Source: an uncultured Bacilli bacterium
GTDB lineage: Bacteria > Bacillota_I > Bacilli_A > RF39 > UBA660
Direction: 5' to 3'
DNA: 12,035 nucleotides
Assembly: GCA_947630935.1 (NCBI GenBank)
Contig: CANRJL010000022.1
Span: 1-12,035, forward strand
Shown: positions 1-7,684 of the stretch, in pieces
Layout: each line of letters starts with the position of its first letter
Numbering within the stretch: position 1 is the first letter of the stretch
Translations under genes and position numbers: made by a program
Notes under the pieces: generated by a model
The model's database searches: none
Told to the model about the DNA's origin: nothing
What the model saw: the letters and a program-made list of their open reading frames with translations, nothing else

Positions 1-79
1 ATATTGTTCCACTAATTAACATTGTTATAACTACTATTATTTTAGTTGTTTTTCTTTTGGCTAGTTTTTGTAATTTCAT
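1..79 (-). CDS. N-terminus of a probable secreted or membrane protein (cut by window edge)
   Basis: An open frame starts at ATG 79-77 and runs off the left edge after 26 codons. It begins MKLQKLAKRKTTK, a lysine/arginine-rich stretch, followed by the hydrophobic run IIVVITMLISGTI. That is the n-region plus h-region of a signal peptide or membrane anchor. An AGGA ribosome-site core lies at 88-91, eight bases before the ATG, and a promoter with an extended -10 lies just upstream. The gene points the same way as all its neighbours. The mature protein is outside the window, so no function can be given. The opposite strand also has an open hydrophobic frame here, but it lacks a visible start, so I prefer this reading. 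Confidence 0.6.
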   Translation of the reverse strand, partial: MKLQKLAKRKTTKIIVVITMLISGTI

Positions 80-106
80 GGGTTATATCCTACTTTCTTA
101 TTTATG

Positions 107-138
107 ATTGTAACATATAACCCCCCCCCCTGAGTCAA
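107..138 (-). promoter_or_regulatory. Promoter with a ten-G tract in its spacer
   Basis: Read on the minus strand, a -35 hexamer TTGACT (138-133; 5 of 6 to consensus) is followed by a 20-base spacer and a -10 hexamer TACAAT (112-107; 5 of 6). The TG at 115-114 makes it an extended -10. Ten of the spacer bases are the G run at 130-121. Transcription would start near base 100, leaving about 20 bases of leader with an AGGA before ATG 79. A 20-base spacer is longer than the usual 16-18, so loss of two to four G residues should strengthen the promoter. Confidence 0.6.
121..130. repeat. Homopolymer of ten C (G on the coding strand)
   Basis: Ten consecutive C on the plus strand, a rare run in so AT-rich a sequence. 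It lies between the putative -35 and -10 of the promoter for the gene beginning at base 79. Such tracts change length by slipped-strand mispairing. They are also prone to sequencing and assembly error, so the exact count is uncertain. Confidence 0.95.
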
Positions 139-164
139 TAGAAAACAAGAGTGTTAGCTATAAT

Positions 165-659
165 TTAAGCATATTTTTGATAAAGTTTGCAAAAAATTTC
201 TAAATGAATTTCTTCATCTAAAATTATTCTTTCTATTAGGCTTTTAACATAAATATCTTCAATAGAAAGTAATAATAAATGATAATTTTGAATTGCTTGT
301 TTTTCACTTTCAATATCTATTTCTAACATTGTTTTAGTATCCATGTCATAATATACTTCGTTACTATCCCAATATTTTACTCCATAAGTACAATCAGCAT
401 AAATTGGTGGATTTCCTAATTTAGTTATAGTTTGGCCTAATAAAAATAAGTGATGCATTTCAACTTTACTAATTTCTATAAGTAATTGGGATAGTTCTTC
501 ATTTTTTTCTTTTAAAATTATACTTTGATAAACATATAAATGAATAGCTGTTAATTCACCTTCATTGGAGGCATAAACATGGCTTAGTAATTGAGCTAAT
601 TCTTTAGATTTTTTTTCAACTTTTATTTTTGGATATGGTTGTTTATTGGAAACATTCAC
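165..659 (-). CDS. Ferritin-like diiron four-helix protein
   Basis: About 164 residues. The carboxylate/histidine pattern of a ferritin-like dimetal centre is visible: E35 (in GELTAI), E67xxH70 (VEMHH), E119 (in ESEKQAI), and E149xxH152 (DEEIH). These fall on four predicted helices in the E, ExxH, E, ExxH order of the rubrerythrin/bacterioferritin/manganese-catalase superfamily. No rubredoxin CxxC domain is seen. The likely role is binding iron or manganese, or dealing with peroxide, in the cytoplasm; the exact activity cannot be told from sequence. I place the start at GTG 659-657 because AGGTGAT lies five bases upstream. A TTG five codons earlier (674) has no ribosome site. The gene follows the secretion operon's terminator and is probably a separate unit. 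No clear promoter was found in the 85 bases upstream. Confidence 0.75.
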   Translation of the reverse strand: MNVSNKQPYPKIKVEKKSKELAQLLSHVYASNEGELTAIHLYVYQSIILKEKNEELSQLLIEISKVEMHHLFLLGQTITKLGNPPIYADCTYGVKYWDSNEVYYDMDTKTMLEIDIESEKQAIQNYHLLLLSIEDIYVKSLIERIILDEEIHLEIFCKLYQKYA

Positions 660-663
660 TTTA

Positions 664-670
664 TCACCTA
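664..670 (-). promoter_or_regulatory. Ribosome binding site deciding a GTG start
   Basis: AGGTGAT on the minus strand matches the 3' end of 16S rRNA and sits a few bases before GTG 659. It lies inside the reading frame that would result from the upstream TTG at 674, so it argues for the shorter protein. Confidence 0.6.
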
Positions 671-743
671 TCAAAAGTGTATGTTTAAATTAAAGAAAAA
701 TTTACTTAGTTTGCTTATTTCTTTCTTTTAATAGATTGAATAG

Positions 744-773
744 AAAAAAACATTGAATTGATATTTCAATGTT
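744..773 (-). terminator. Rho-independent terminator after the VirB4 gene
   Basis: On the minus strand AACATTGAA (773-765) pairs with TTCAATGTT (757-749) across a seven-base loop, followed by a run of T (750-744). The nine-base-pair stem starts at the VirB4 stop codon. It closes the secretion operon and separates it from the ferritin-like gene. Confidence 0.85.
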
Positions 774-2557
774 TACAAGCCACCTCCTGAACCAAAGGAA
801 TCTAATTCATCTTGAGTGGCAATGATGTTAATACGCATTCGCCTGTTTCCACAGACAAAAAGGGCTTCTCCTTGATTATAATATTTTATACTTTCTTTTT
901 CGCTTTCATTTAAATCAATTAATTTTGATAAATCTTCAATAGCTTGTTTTCTTAAACCCATTACTAAATAGTATGCAGCGTTGTCAAAAATAGCTTTACC
1001 ATGAGTTATTACACTAGGAGCAGCAAAATCAGTTGGTTGTTGGGTAACTATTATTGTTCCGGTATTATATTTTCGACTTCGTCTTTGAATTTGGGCTAAA
1101 AATTCAGCACCTAACTCATTTTTAGTTGATAATAAAACATGAGCTTCATCAACATACATAACAGTATTAACAGTTGGGTCTAAACACAAGCCCCATGCAT
1201 ATTTTAAGACATTAAAGAATAAAGCATTACGGACATTTTCGTCGGCATTCATTAATTCCTTAATATTAAAGACAATGAAGTCACTGTTAATATTTAAAGT
1301 AGTATGGCCTGTAAAATAATAACGTAATTCTTTTACTAATGGTCGTATTTTTAATTCTAAACGTTCCATTATATCTCTTTCATGAGTACGGTCAGTCATA
1401 GATAATAAGCGACCTTTAATTGTGGCATACACATCATCAAATGTAGGATAATCGGCACTTGTGAAACGAGTGTAATCACTATCATAGTCTATTTTATAAC
1501 GTTTATATGTATCTTGAACTACTTCAGTAAACATAGTTAAAACATCTTCTTCAATATCAGGACTATAATATTTCATAAATGCTTTTAATTGTTGGATAGT
1601 TCTGGTTAATACAGTGTAGCCTAAGCCTTGGTTTATTTCTTCTTCATCAGCATCGATAACTATTTCTAAGGGATTGACCATTCCAAATTCGCCACCCTTA
1701 CCTAAATCTAGAAAATCACCACCCATATTAGTAGCCATATCTTTTAATTCACCTTCAGGGTCGACACATACAATTTTGTATTCATTTCTTATATGGCTGC
1801 GAATTAGCAATTTAGCTGCAGTAGATTTTCCTGAACCAGTAGTACCTAAAATAATCATATTAGCATTGTTACGGTTATGCTCTTTTTTTATTTGATATAA
1901 AAATTGATTAAATAAAACTACACCTCCAGAAAAATCGACACCAAATAAGGTACTGTTTCCAGGGTCTTTAACGCTATCAAAGATAAATGGATACATGGCC
2001 GCAATGGTAACAGATGGAATAGGCGCGCCCACCCGTTCTTCGATATCTTGTTTAGGAAAGATTGGAAGCATTGATTTAATTACTTTTTCTTGTTCAAACA
2101 TTAATGAAATACCACGCATTCCTAAGGCATCTAAATAATTTCTAACTTGCATTTTTTTAGTGTTCATTTCATCTTTGGTATCAGCTGAAATAAAGATATG
2201 CAATTGAAAATCAAAAATACGTGCTTGAGTCGCTACTAGCATTGATACAAATTGTTCTAGTGATTCGTAATCTTGTCTTATTCTTTCTTGAATAGTCCGG
2301 TCACGTTCTGTTTGATAACGGCTTTTTAAATCAGCTATTTCTTTGTTAATCATTTTTTGCAAAGTTGATAATTCAATTGGAATATGTTTAGCTACTATTT
2401 TTATTCCGGAAAGATTTGTTAAATTGGCTAAATATCCTTGAGAAATATATTTAGGAAAACTAACAACTGTTAAAATAGTACAATATTTGCCACTCATCAT
2501 AAATTCTGTTGGTTTAAATTCTACTCCTTTAGGAGCTATTTGAGCTTTTAAATTCAT
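773..2557 (-). CDS. virB4: VirB4-type T4SS ATPase, ATPase-domain subunit
   Basis: A 594-residue protein carrying the motor domain of VirB4/TraC-type ATPases, which power substrate transfer and pilus assembly at the inner face of the membrane. Walker A is GTTGSGKST (238-246). The Walker B region VMYVDEAH (466-473) is followed by QRRSRKYNTG (491-500) and IIVTQQPTDF (502-511), the arrangement typical of VirB4 and related DUF87/HerA-like ATPases. Residues 1-200 match the middle of full-length VirB4, but the first N-terminal domain is missing; it is encoded by the gene just upstream (2554-3126). The two overlap in ATGA, implying translational coupling. Together they total 784 residues, close to one normal VirB4. 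The protein ends in a glycine-rich tail (SGGGL). It is the last gene of the operon. The assignment is firm; whether it moves DNA or protein is unknown. Confidence 0.93.
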   Translation of the reverse strand: MNLKAQIAPKGVEFKPTEFMMSGKYCTILTVVSFPKYISQGYLANLTNLSGIKIVAKHIPIELSTLQKMINKEIADLKSRYQTERDRTIQERIRQDYESLEQFVSMLVATQARIFDFQLHIFISADTKDEMNTKKMQVRNYLDALGMRGISLMFEQEKVIKSMLPIFPKQDIEERVGAPIPSVTIAAMYPFIFDSVKDPGNSTLFGVDFSGGVVLFNQFLYQIKKEHNRNNANMIILGTTGSGKSTAAKLLIRSHIRNEYKIVCVDPEGELKDMATNMGGDFLDLGKGGEFGMVNPLEIVIDADEEEINQGLGYTVLTRTIQQLKAFMKYYSPDIEEDVLTMFTEVVQDTYKRYKIDYDSDYTRFTSADYPTFDDVYATIKGRLLSMTDRTHERDIMERLELKIRPLVKELRYYFTGHTTLNINSDFIVFNIKELMNADENVRNALFFNVLKYAWGLCLDPTVNTVMYVDEAHVLLSTKNELGAEFLAQIQRRSRKYNTGTIIVTQQPTDFAAPSVITHGKAIFDNAAYYLVMGLRKQAIEDLSKLIDLNESEKESIKYYNQGEALFVCGNRRMRINIIATQDELDSFGSGGGL

Positions 2558-3126
2558 TCTGGACTCACCATCCCACTAAAAGATGTTACAACTCCGCCAT
2601 TAAAGAAATTATCTAAAATGACGCGTAAATCATTATTTGATGTTTGCTGACTATTTAAACCACAGTTAGCAAGGTTACTAATCATTAGGTGAAGACGTTT
2701 TTGAATAACATCCATTTTTCTTTCTTTAAATAAAATATAATATTCTGTATCTACGACGTTATATTCAGCAGACATAAACATATTTGCTTTATTAATATCT
2801 TGCGTGATTAATTTTCTGGTATTTGAATTTGTCGCGTTGTTAAATAATATTTGTAATTGTGATAGATAAACTTGGATATCTACTGGTCTATCAGCTACTA
2901 CTAACCAAAATTCAAAATTTATAGTATTGTAAAAATTTTGTAATTGATAAATTGCATTATCTCTAGTTCCAGAATCTAAGATAAATATATTACGAGGGGC
3001 AACTTTAATTCCTGTGACATATTCGCCATTTTCAAGTTGAATCATTCCGTTTAATATATTTTTAATAGGAACCCAATCTTCACTCCATTTGCTTAATAAT
3101 TCTTTTTCTTTTTTATTTTTCGACAT
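2554..3126 (-). CDS. VirB4/TraC N-terminal domain as a separate protein
   Basis: A 190-residue protein without signal peptide or membrane helix. It resembles the N-terminal domain of VirB4/TraC ATPases: a WVPIKNILNGMIQLENGEYV segment (18-37), then strands such as KVAPRNIFIL (41-50) and FEFWLVVADRPVDIQVYLSQ (71-90). In VirB4 this domain contacts the membrane components (VirB3 or VirB6 type). It contains no Walker motifs. Its stop TGA overlaps the start of the ATPase gene (ATGA), and its own start lies 14 bases inside the PrgI/VirB3-like gene, so all three are tightly coupled. A GGTTGGTG ribosome site precedes ATG 3126. The overlap and intact frames argue for a true gene split rather than a broken gene. 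Identification rests on motif resemblance plus position. Confidence 0.75.
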   Translation of the reverse strand: MSKNKKEKELLSKWSEDWVPIKNILNGMIQLENGEYVTGIKVAPRNIFILDSGTRDNAIYQLQNFYNTINFEFWLVVADRPVDIQVYLSQLQILFNNATNSNTRKLITQDINKANMFMSAEYNVVDTEYYILFKERKMDVIQKRLHLMISNLANCGLNSQQTSNNDLRVILDNFFNGGVVTSFSGMVSPE

Positions 3127-3424
3127 TGTAGATACACCAACCTTTCCAATAATATCTTTTACGTCCTAAGAGGAATGTTACTATATTTGTAATTAATTGT
3201 AACACATTATGATAATTTGGTACAGGTATAACTAAAAAACCGGAAATTAATGCTGGTAATAGAACTATTAAAGCTGTTGTAAAATCCATTCCTTGAAAGA
3301 CTAAAAGCATAATCATTGTCACAGTACATCCTGTGCCAAATATTGCTAAATCTATTCCAGTAAAAAAGCCTAAAATTAATTTTGATTTTTTGGTATTTGC
3401 TGGAATTAAATAATTATTATTCAT
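3113..3424 (-). CDS. PrgI/VirB3-like inner-membrane T4SS protein
   Basis: A 103-residue protein with two hydrophobic segments (about 20-43 and 48-68) close to the N-terminus, then a short amphipathic helix and the basic-aromatic end GRKRYYWKGW (87-96). Size, two-helix hairpin and this C-terminal aromatic motif fit the PrgI family of Gram-positive conjugation loci, the counterpart of VirB3/TcpE. The encoding gene usually lies directly upstream of VirB4, as here. VirB3-type proteins help place VirB4 at the membrane. Its ATG overlaps the stop of the coiled-coil gene (ATGA), and its end overlaps the VirB4 N-terminal gene by 14 bases. Family assignment is by topology and neighbourhood, so moderately sure. 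Confidence 0.75.
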   Translation of the reverse strand: MNNNYLIPANTKKSKLILGFFTGIDLAIFGTGCTVTMIMLLVFQGMDFTTALIVLLPALISGFLVIPVPNYHNVLQLITNIVTFLLGRKRYYWKGWCIYNVEK

Positions 3425-4194
3425 CGTCTTCTCCCCTCCATTCTTTTGCGATCTTTATCCTTTTCTAAATATTCTTTTGTATATCTTAAAGCTTGTTTTT
3501 GCTGTTCTATTATTCTTAAATTATAATCATTCAAATATTTTTCGCTTTCTATGTTACTTTTTTGGATATCTTGCCTATGAATAGCTATCTCTAATTGATT
3601 AATCAAATTTAAACTTTTTTTATTAATATCTTCTAACCAATAGTAATTATTGAAGTTAGAAAACAAATTTTTAACACTAGATACATCCATTTTTATTATT
3701 TCATATAATTGCGAAATTTCTTCATTTGTAACGGTCTTACCACTATCATCAACTAATCGACATAAAACAGAATTAATATATCTAATTTTGTTTGTTGTTT
3801 TTAACTGATTTAGTGTTTTTTGTAATTCTAACCATTTATTAAAATTACTAACTTTAAAATTATTAATATAATTTCTTAAGCTAAATATATTTCCTTTGTA
3901 ACTATCTATTATTCCTTGAAATTGCGAATCTATTTTTGCAATCTCATTTTCAGCAATTGTTTCAATTCTAGCAATATTTTGAACTATACTATTTAACTTT
4001 TCCAATTCATTTGTTAAATTTCTCATATCGTAATTAATTTCATCTAAACTAGAATCTATATTAAATTTTTCAATTGTTAAAGATTGCTTTTCTTTACTAT
4101 TAAGACTATCAATTTTTCTATCTAAACTATCCGCTGTAGTATCTAATCCTATAGTATTTCTTATATTATTAACGATTCTATTCAAGAGTGCCAT
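3421..4194 (-). CDS. Cytoplasmic coiled-coil protein related to the VirB6-like tail
   Basis: A 257-residue protein with no signal peptide and no membrane helix. It is rich in N, K, E, I and L with long heptad-like stretches, so it is probably mostly alpha-helical coiled coil. I do not recognise a named family. Residues 7-28 (IRNTIGLDTTADSLDRK core) match residues 428-449 of the VirB6-like protein encoded just upstream (IRRTFGLGTQAERLDRN), about 12 identities in 22. Similarity seems to continue through the IEKFNI...AKIDS region. It may therefore be a duplicated tail that acts as a soluble adaptor in the same complex. AAGGGAT before ATG 4194 is the ribosome site and lies within the last codons of the upstream gene. 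Function is unknown. Confidence 0.7.
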   Translation of the reverse strand: MALLNRIVNNIRNTIGLDTTADSLDRKIDSLNSKEKQSLTIEKFNIDSSLDEINYDMRNLTNELEKLNSIVQNIARIETIAENEIAKIDSQFQGIIDSYKGNIFSLRNYINNFKVSNFNKWLELQKTLNQLKTTNKIRYINSVLCRLVDDSGKTVTNEEISQLYEIIKMDVSSVKNLFSNFNNYYWLEDINKKSLNLINQLEIAIHRQDIQKSNIESEKYLNDYNLRIIEQQKQALRYTKEYLEKDKDRKRMEGRRR

Positions 4195-4196
4195 TT

Positions 4197-6455
4197 TTAT
4201 CCCTTCTTCCCAATATCACGGTTTGCAGAAGCGGCACGATAACCATTTGTTTGTTTATATGTTTCAACTCTTTGTTTTTGAAGAGCTTCAACACGGTCAA
4301 TTTTAGCTAAATTATCTGTATTTATTTCTTCATCAAGTTCAATACTATGAATTCGACTATTTAAAGTGTTATTTTGACTTTGTAAAGTCTTTTTAGTAGT
4401 GTCTAATTCAGTAGAATTTGTTACTCTTGTTCTGCCCATAGAAGCTAAATCAACATTTAACTTATCTACTTTTGTACTAATGCCGTCAAATTTTAATGCA
4501 TCAGCTGGATTCATAACTCTATCAATATAATCATTACTCATTTCATCTTTTAGTTGAGCAAGTTTCATCCGGTAGTTACTAATAATTTCGGCATGTTCTT
4601 TAACAGCATTTTCAAATTCGGATTCACTTTTTTTAGCATCGACATATTCAGCTTGAGCTTTGGCAAATTGAGCTTTAGCTTGATTATAAGCAGCTTGGTT
4701 AAAATAAGTTCTTCCATTAACTGTTTGGCTAAAATCTTCTCTTTTAGGCGCAACTGGAGGCGGTGGTACCTCTGGCTTTTTAGGGGTCATGCTTTTCTCT
4801 AGTTGATCAATCCAATTAGATATTTGATAATAATTTCCAGTAAAAGTACCATAATTTTTTTCACCTGGCGCTAATTGAATTGTTTTATTGACTTCATTTG
4901 CATCTATTCGCTCTATTCTAGAAGTAGCTAAATCTCTGATTTCTTTTTCAGTACTAACAATTCGTTGATTATTATCAACTTGTCTTTTGAAGTTTCTAAT
5001 ATCTTCTTTATTAGCTTCAGATTTTGATTTAATGGTAAATTTTCTTTCTTCTATTTGTTGTTTTGTATAATGGGTGCCATCTACTACGTAATCATTAAAT
5101 TCTCTTTCAATATTTCTATCTAATCTTTCAGCTTGAGTACCCAAACCAAAAGTCCTTCTAATGTCATCTACTCTTCTACTAGTCCATGTTGAACCATTTT
5201 CTTTAGCTTTTAAAACTTGCTGTCTTAAATTAGCTTCTTGGCCTATACCTTTAAAGTCACCATCTTTCATTCCTTTTTTCCAGCCTCTTATTGTCGCAAA
5301 TGGATTACCATGTGATGCAACTAATGCACCAGCTGCTGTTCCAGCGGCAAAGAAGCCACCGGCTTTTAATTTGTCTTTTATACCAAGTTTTAAGTTACCT
5401 GAATCTAAGCCTAAAATTTCACTTATCATTTTTGGGGCTTGTTTTGCAAATGCTAATAAGCCCATTAAAATAATAGCTAAAACAATTAAGCCTTGAATAC
5501 CACTTGTAGCATATTTAAACATGTCTAAGCTACCAATTTCACTAAAGAAATAAATTACTAAATACATTAAGCCAACTCGAATAAATACTTCAAAATAAGT
5601 TGATAAAGTTAATTTTAACCATTTATCAAATGTTCCTTTTTTACTAGGAATTATTCGCATGACAATAGGAATTGGGGCAATTAATTGGCAAAAAGCAAAC
5701 TTGACAATTCGAATTCCTAAGTCCAAACAAAAGCTAGCAATTAAATATAATAAAACAGCACCCACAATTGTAGATATAATTGGAGTATATGTTAATTCAA
5801 CATCTGTTCTGGTGCTTAAAATAATTGGATCACCATTGTCATCTTTTCCTATAGTAGCTTCACTGATTAATGGCTGAGCTTCAATCGCCCAATCACTCAT
5901 TCTAGTTATTTTTTTAAAATCACCTTTGTCAATTAAATCAGCTTTTAAATCAAACCAACTATAATTATTAGTTAATCTTACATTATAATTTTCAGGATTT
6001 AAAAAGGGATTTAAAGCGGTAAAAGCCATGTAATTTCCATATATATCAATACTATCACTATCTACAGAATCAGTTCCAAAAATAATAGCGCCTATAGCAT
6101 TTTCTTTAAATAAAATACCTTGTAAACGATAAGCATAATCAAAAATGGTTGGTAATATGCCTAATATAACAAGGGATATTACAATATTTTGCGCTATTTT
6201 GGTTAAGCTTTTATCACCATTAGTAGCTTTATCAGGATCTACTAATGAAGTTAATAAGGCGTATGCTAAGTAAAAAAGCATAACAACGCCAATTATAGCA
6301 TAGACTCTTTTAGCAAAATTACTAAAAAAAGCATCTTGAAATATTCTAGCATCAGCTAATTTAATGAATATTTGATAGACTTGTGATACTGCCCAATATA
6401 CTGCGCCATCAATTAATAATAATATTTTATGAAACATGTTATTTAACCAGCCCAT
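4197..6455 (-). CDS. VirB6/TrbL-like polytopic T4SS membrane protein with coiled-coil tail
   Basis: A 752-residue protein. Hydrophobic segments lie at about 51-71, 89-107, 226-247, 250-270, 292-310 and 320-338, with a possible further one at 14-34. A polar loop (about 110-225), probably external, separates the first and second groups. This matches VirB6/TrbL-type channel proteins that form the inner-membrane pore of a T4SS. The second half (350-752) is hydrophilic: a glycine/alanine stretch (364-381), a basic stretch, the motif IRRTFGLGTQAERLDR (432-447), long helical regions and a proline-rich linker PEVPPPPVAP (561-570). Such long cytoplasmic tails occur in Gram-positive VirB6-like proteins. 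A strong ribosome site, AGGAGG, sits about seven bases before ATG 6455. The neighbours (VirB4, PrgI) support the call; VirB6 families are recognised by topology more than by motif. Confidence 0.8.
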   Translation of the reverse strand: MGWLNNMFHKILLLIDGAVYWAVSQVYQIFIKLADARIFQDAFFSNFAKRVYAIIGVVMLFYLAYALLTSLVDPDKATNGDKSLTKIAQNIVISLVILGILPTIFDYAYRLQGILFKENAIGAIIFGTDSVDSDSIDIYGNYMAFTALNPFLNPENYNVRLTNNYSWFDLKADLIDKGDFKKITRMSDWAIEAQPLISEATIGKDDNGDPIILSTRTDVELTYTPIISTIVGAVLLYLIASFCLDLGIRIVKFAFCQLIAPIPIVMRIIPSKKGTFDKWLKLTLSTYFEVFIRVGLMYLVIYFFSEIGSLDMFKYATSGIQGLIVLAIILMGLLAFAKQAPKMISEILGLDSGNLKLGIKDKLKAGGFFAAGTAAGALVASHGNPFATIRGWKKGMKDGDFKGIGQEANLRQQVLKAKENGSTWTSRRVDDIRRTFGLGTQAERLDRNIEREFNDYVVDGTHYTKQQIEERKFTIKSKSEANKEDIRNFKRQVDNNQRIVSTEKEIRDLATSRIERIDANEVNKTIQLAPGEKNYGTFTGNYYQISNWIDQLEKSMTPKKPEVPPPPVAPKREDFSQTVNGRTYFNQAAYNQAKAQFAKAQAEYVDAKKSESEFENAVKEHAEIISNYRMKLAQLKDEMSNDYIDRVMNPADALKFDGISTKVDKLNVDLASMGRTRVTNSTELDTTKKTLQSQNNTLNSRIHSIELDEEINTDNLAKIDRVEALQKQRVETYKQTNGYRAASANRDIGKKG

Positions 6456-6466
6456 TTTTTAACCTC

Positions 6467-7627
6467 CTATCCTCCGATATTGCATCGTGATAAATCATAT
6501 AAACCAAAAATATTAAACATTAAATCTAAAATAAATGGTAATAAAATAATTAGTACTGTAATTATAAATCTTTTAATTGTTTTAGAATTAACCTTTTTTA
6601 AGTCACTTGAATTAGAAGAAGCAATAGCTTTTATATAATCAATAATTGTCAAAATAATTGTTACAGCTGGAGCTCCTATTTTTATTAAAGTAAAAACATT
6701 ATCAAGAATTTTTTTTAATTCTTTTTCACTACCATCGGCATTTAGAAATATTGTTTCGCAAGAAAAATTAGTTGTTTCATTAGGATTTTCCATAAAACCA
6801 TTAGGATATGGATCAGATGTGGAACCAGAATCTTCTTCTGAAGATGTTGAACTGTCTGGTTCTTCTTCATTATTGCTTGATGTTGTAGAATTATTATTAT
6901 CATTAGGCACTAAAGTACTAGAATCTTCTTCAGTAGAAGAACCCATTCCTGTATCTATAGAGGTATCTAGGGAAATTGTTTGACTATATCTTAGACGTAA
7001 AATGCGATATATTTTTTCATTTTTATTTTCAGTTTTGGTAAAACTGATAAAACGACCTCCAGATGTTTTGGTATTGGTTAAGTCCATTGAGGCTTCATAC
7101 CATTGTTGATTGTGGGGAATATTTTCATCTAAACCTTTGTAAATGCTAAGGCTATTATCTAAAACAACAATATCACCAGGTTTAATATTAGCTTCGCTAA
7201 CATATACACCATTTGTAAAAACATGAGATTCAAAAATTTTTTTTAATCGTTCATCAGTATCACCGATTGTTTGAATCTGATGATTAGAGTCACTCCAAAA
7301 TCTTTGGTTATTTTCTAAAACTCCAAATCTTTGTAAAACATGAGTAACAAATAAAGAACTTGTCGTTGTATGTTTTGAAGCACTTCTTGCATCATACCAA
7401 TAAACTCTATTACTCTCGCCTGAATAAATCCAGTCGCCATCGCGGAGCATTAAATCGCTCCACATTTCAATGGCATCAAGCCATGATGATTGACTTCTAA
7501 TTTTTAATTCTTTGGTATTATTTTCTAAAAGTTTATATTCGTCTTGGTTAACAGAGGTACTTATCATTTGGGCATTGTTTGGAAAAATAATTACTAAAAA
7601 TATTATAATTAACATTATTTTTTGCAT
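6467..7627 (-). CDS. Secreted NlpC/P60-like pseudoenzyme fused to a pilin-like two-helix module
   Basis: 386 residues from the preferred ATG 7627-7625. It begins MQKIMLIIIFLVIIF, a signal peptide very like that of the preceding gene. Residues 50-215 resemble an NlpC/P60 fold by hand alignment with that neighbour: DWIYSG (65-70), SSLFVTHVLQRFG (90-102), IKPGDIVV (148-155), NSLSIYKG (158-165). The positions of the catalytic Cys and His appear to be Ser90 and Ser159, so it is probably inactive and may bind wall or partner. A Ser/Glu/Asp-rich linker (222-272) and DPYP lead to the module: Cys290, helices at about 311-335 and 350-374, a basic loop and Cys382. An ATG ten codons upstream (7657) lies in a putative -10 box and lacks a ribosome site. 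The short gap before the gene and the strong site AGAGGTGA favour 7627. Confidence 0.72.
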   Translation of the reverse strand: MQKIMLIIIFLVIIFPNNAQMISTSVNQDEYKLLENNTKELKIRSQSSWLDAIEMWSDLMLRDGDWIYSGESNRVYWYDARSASKHTTTSSLFVTHVLQRFGVLENNQRFWSDSNHQIQTIGDTDERLKKIFESHVFTNGVYVSEANIKPGDIVVLDNSLSIYKGLDENIPHNQQWYEASMDLTNTKTSGGRFISFTKTENKNEKIYRILRLRYSQTISLDTSIDTGMGSSTEEDSSTLVPNDNNNSTTSSNNEEEPDSSTSSEEDSGSTSDPYPNGFMENPNETTNFSCETIFLNADGSEKELKKILDNVFTLIKIGAPAVTIILTIIDYIKAIASSNSSDLKKVNSKTIKRFIITVLIILLPFILDLMFNIFGLYDLSRCNIGG

Positions 7628-7634
7628 GATAAAT

Positions 7635-7642
7635 TCACCTCT
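7635..7642 (-). promoter_or_regulatory. Ribosome binding site deciding the start at 7627
   Basis: AGAGGTGA on the minus strand, seven bases before ATG 7627. It would be inside the coding region if the ATG at 7657 were used. Confidence 0.7.
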
Positions 7643-7655
7643 TTCTACAATAGAC

Positions 7656-7684
7656 ATTATACACTATATTAAGAAATACCACAA
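7656..7684 (-). promoter_or_regulatory. Possible internal promoter before the pseudo-NlpC gene
   Basis: On the minus strand TTGTGG (7684-7679), a 17-base spacer and a consensus TATAAT (7661-7656). The start would be near 7649, about 22 bases before ATG 7627. The -35 half lies within the end of the NlpC/P60 gene. In such AT-rich DNA a TATAAT can arise by chance, so support is moderate. Confidence 0.4.

Noticed and set aside
3..107. Plus-strand open frame of 34 hydrophobic codons ending in TGA, possibly the tail of a convergent membrane protein.
   Set aside because: The minus strand here has a promoter, ribosome site, ATG and signal-peptide-like start in the direction of all neighbours. The plus frame has no visible start and could be its complement shadow. 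It cannot be fully excluded.
2554..2557. A frameshifted VirB4 pseudogene.
   Set aside because: The stop and start overlap in ATGA, the usual coupling arrangement; all ATPase motifs are intact, and neighbouring genes show the same overlaps.
4565..4753. A 62-codon minus-strand frame inside the VirB6-like gene.
   Set aside because: It is out of frame within a lysine/alanine-rich coiled-coil region of a convincing gene, and its composition is that of a shadow.
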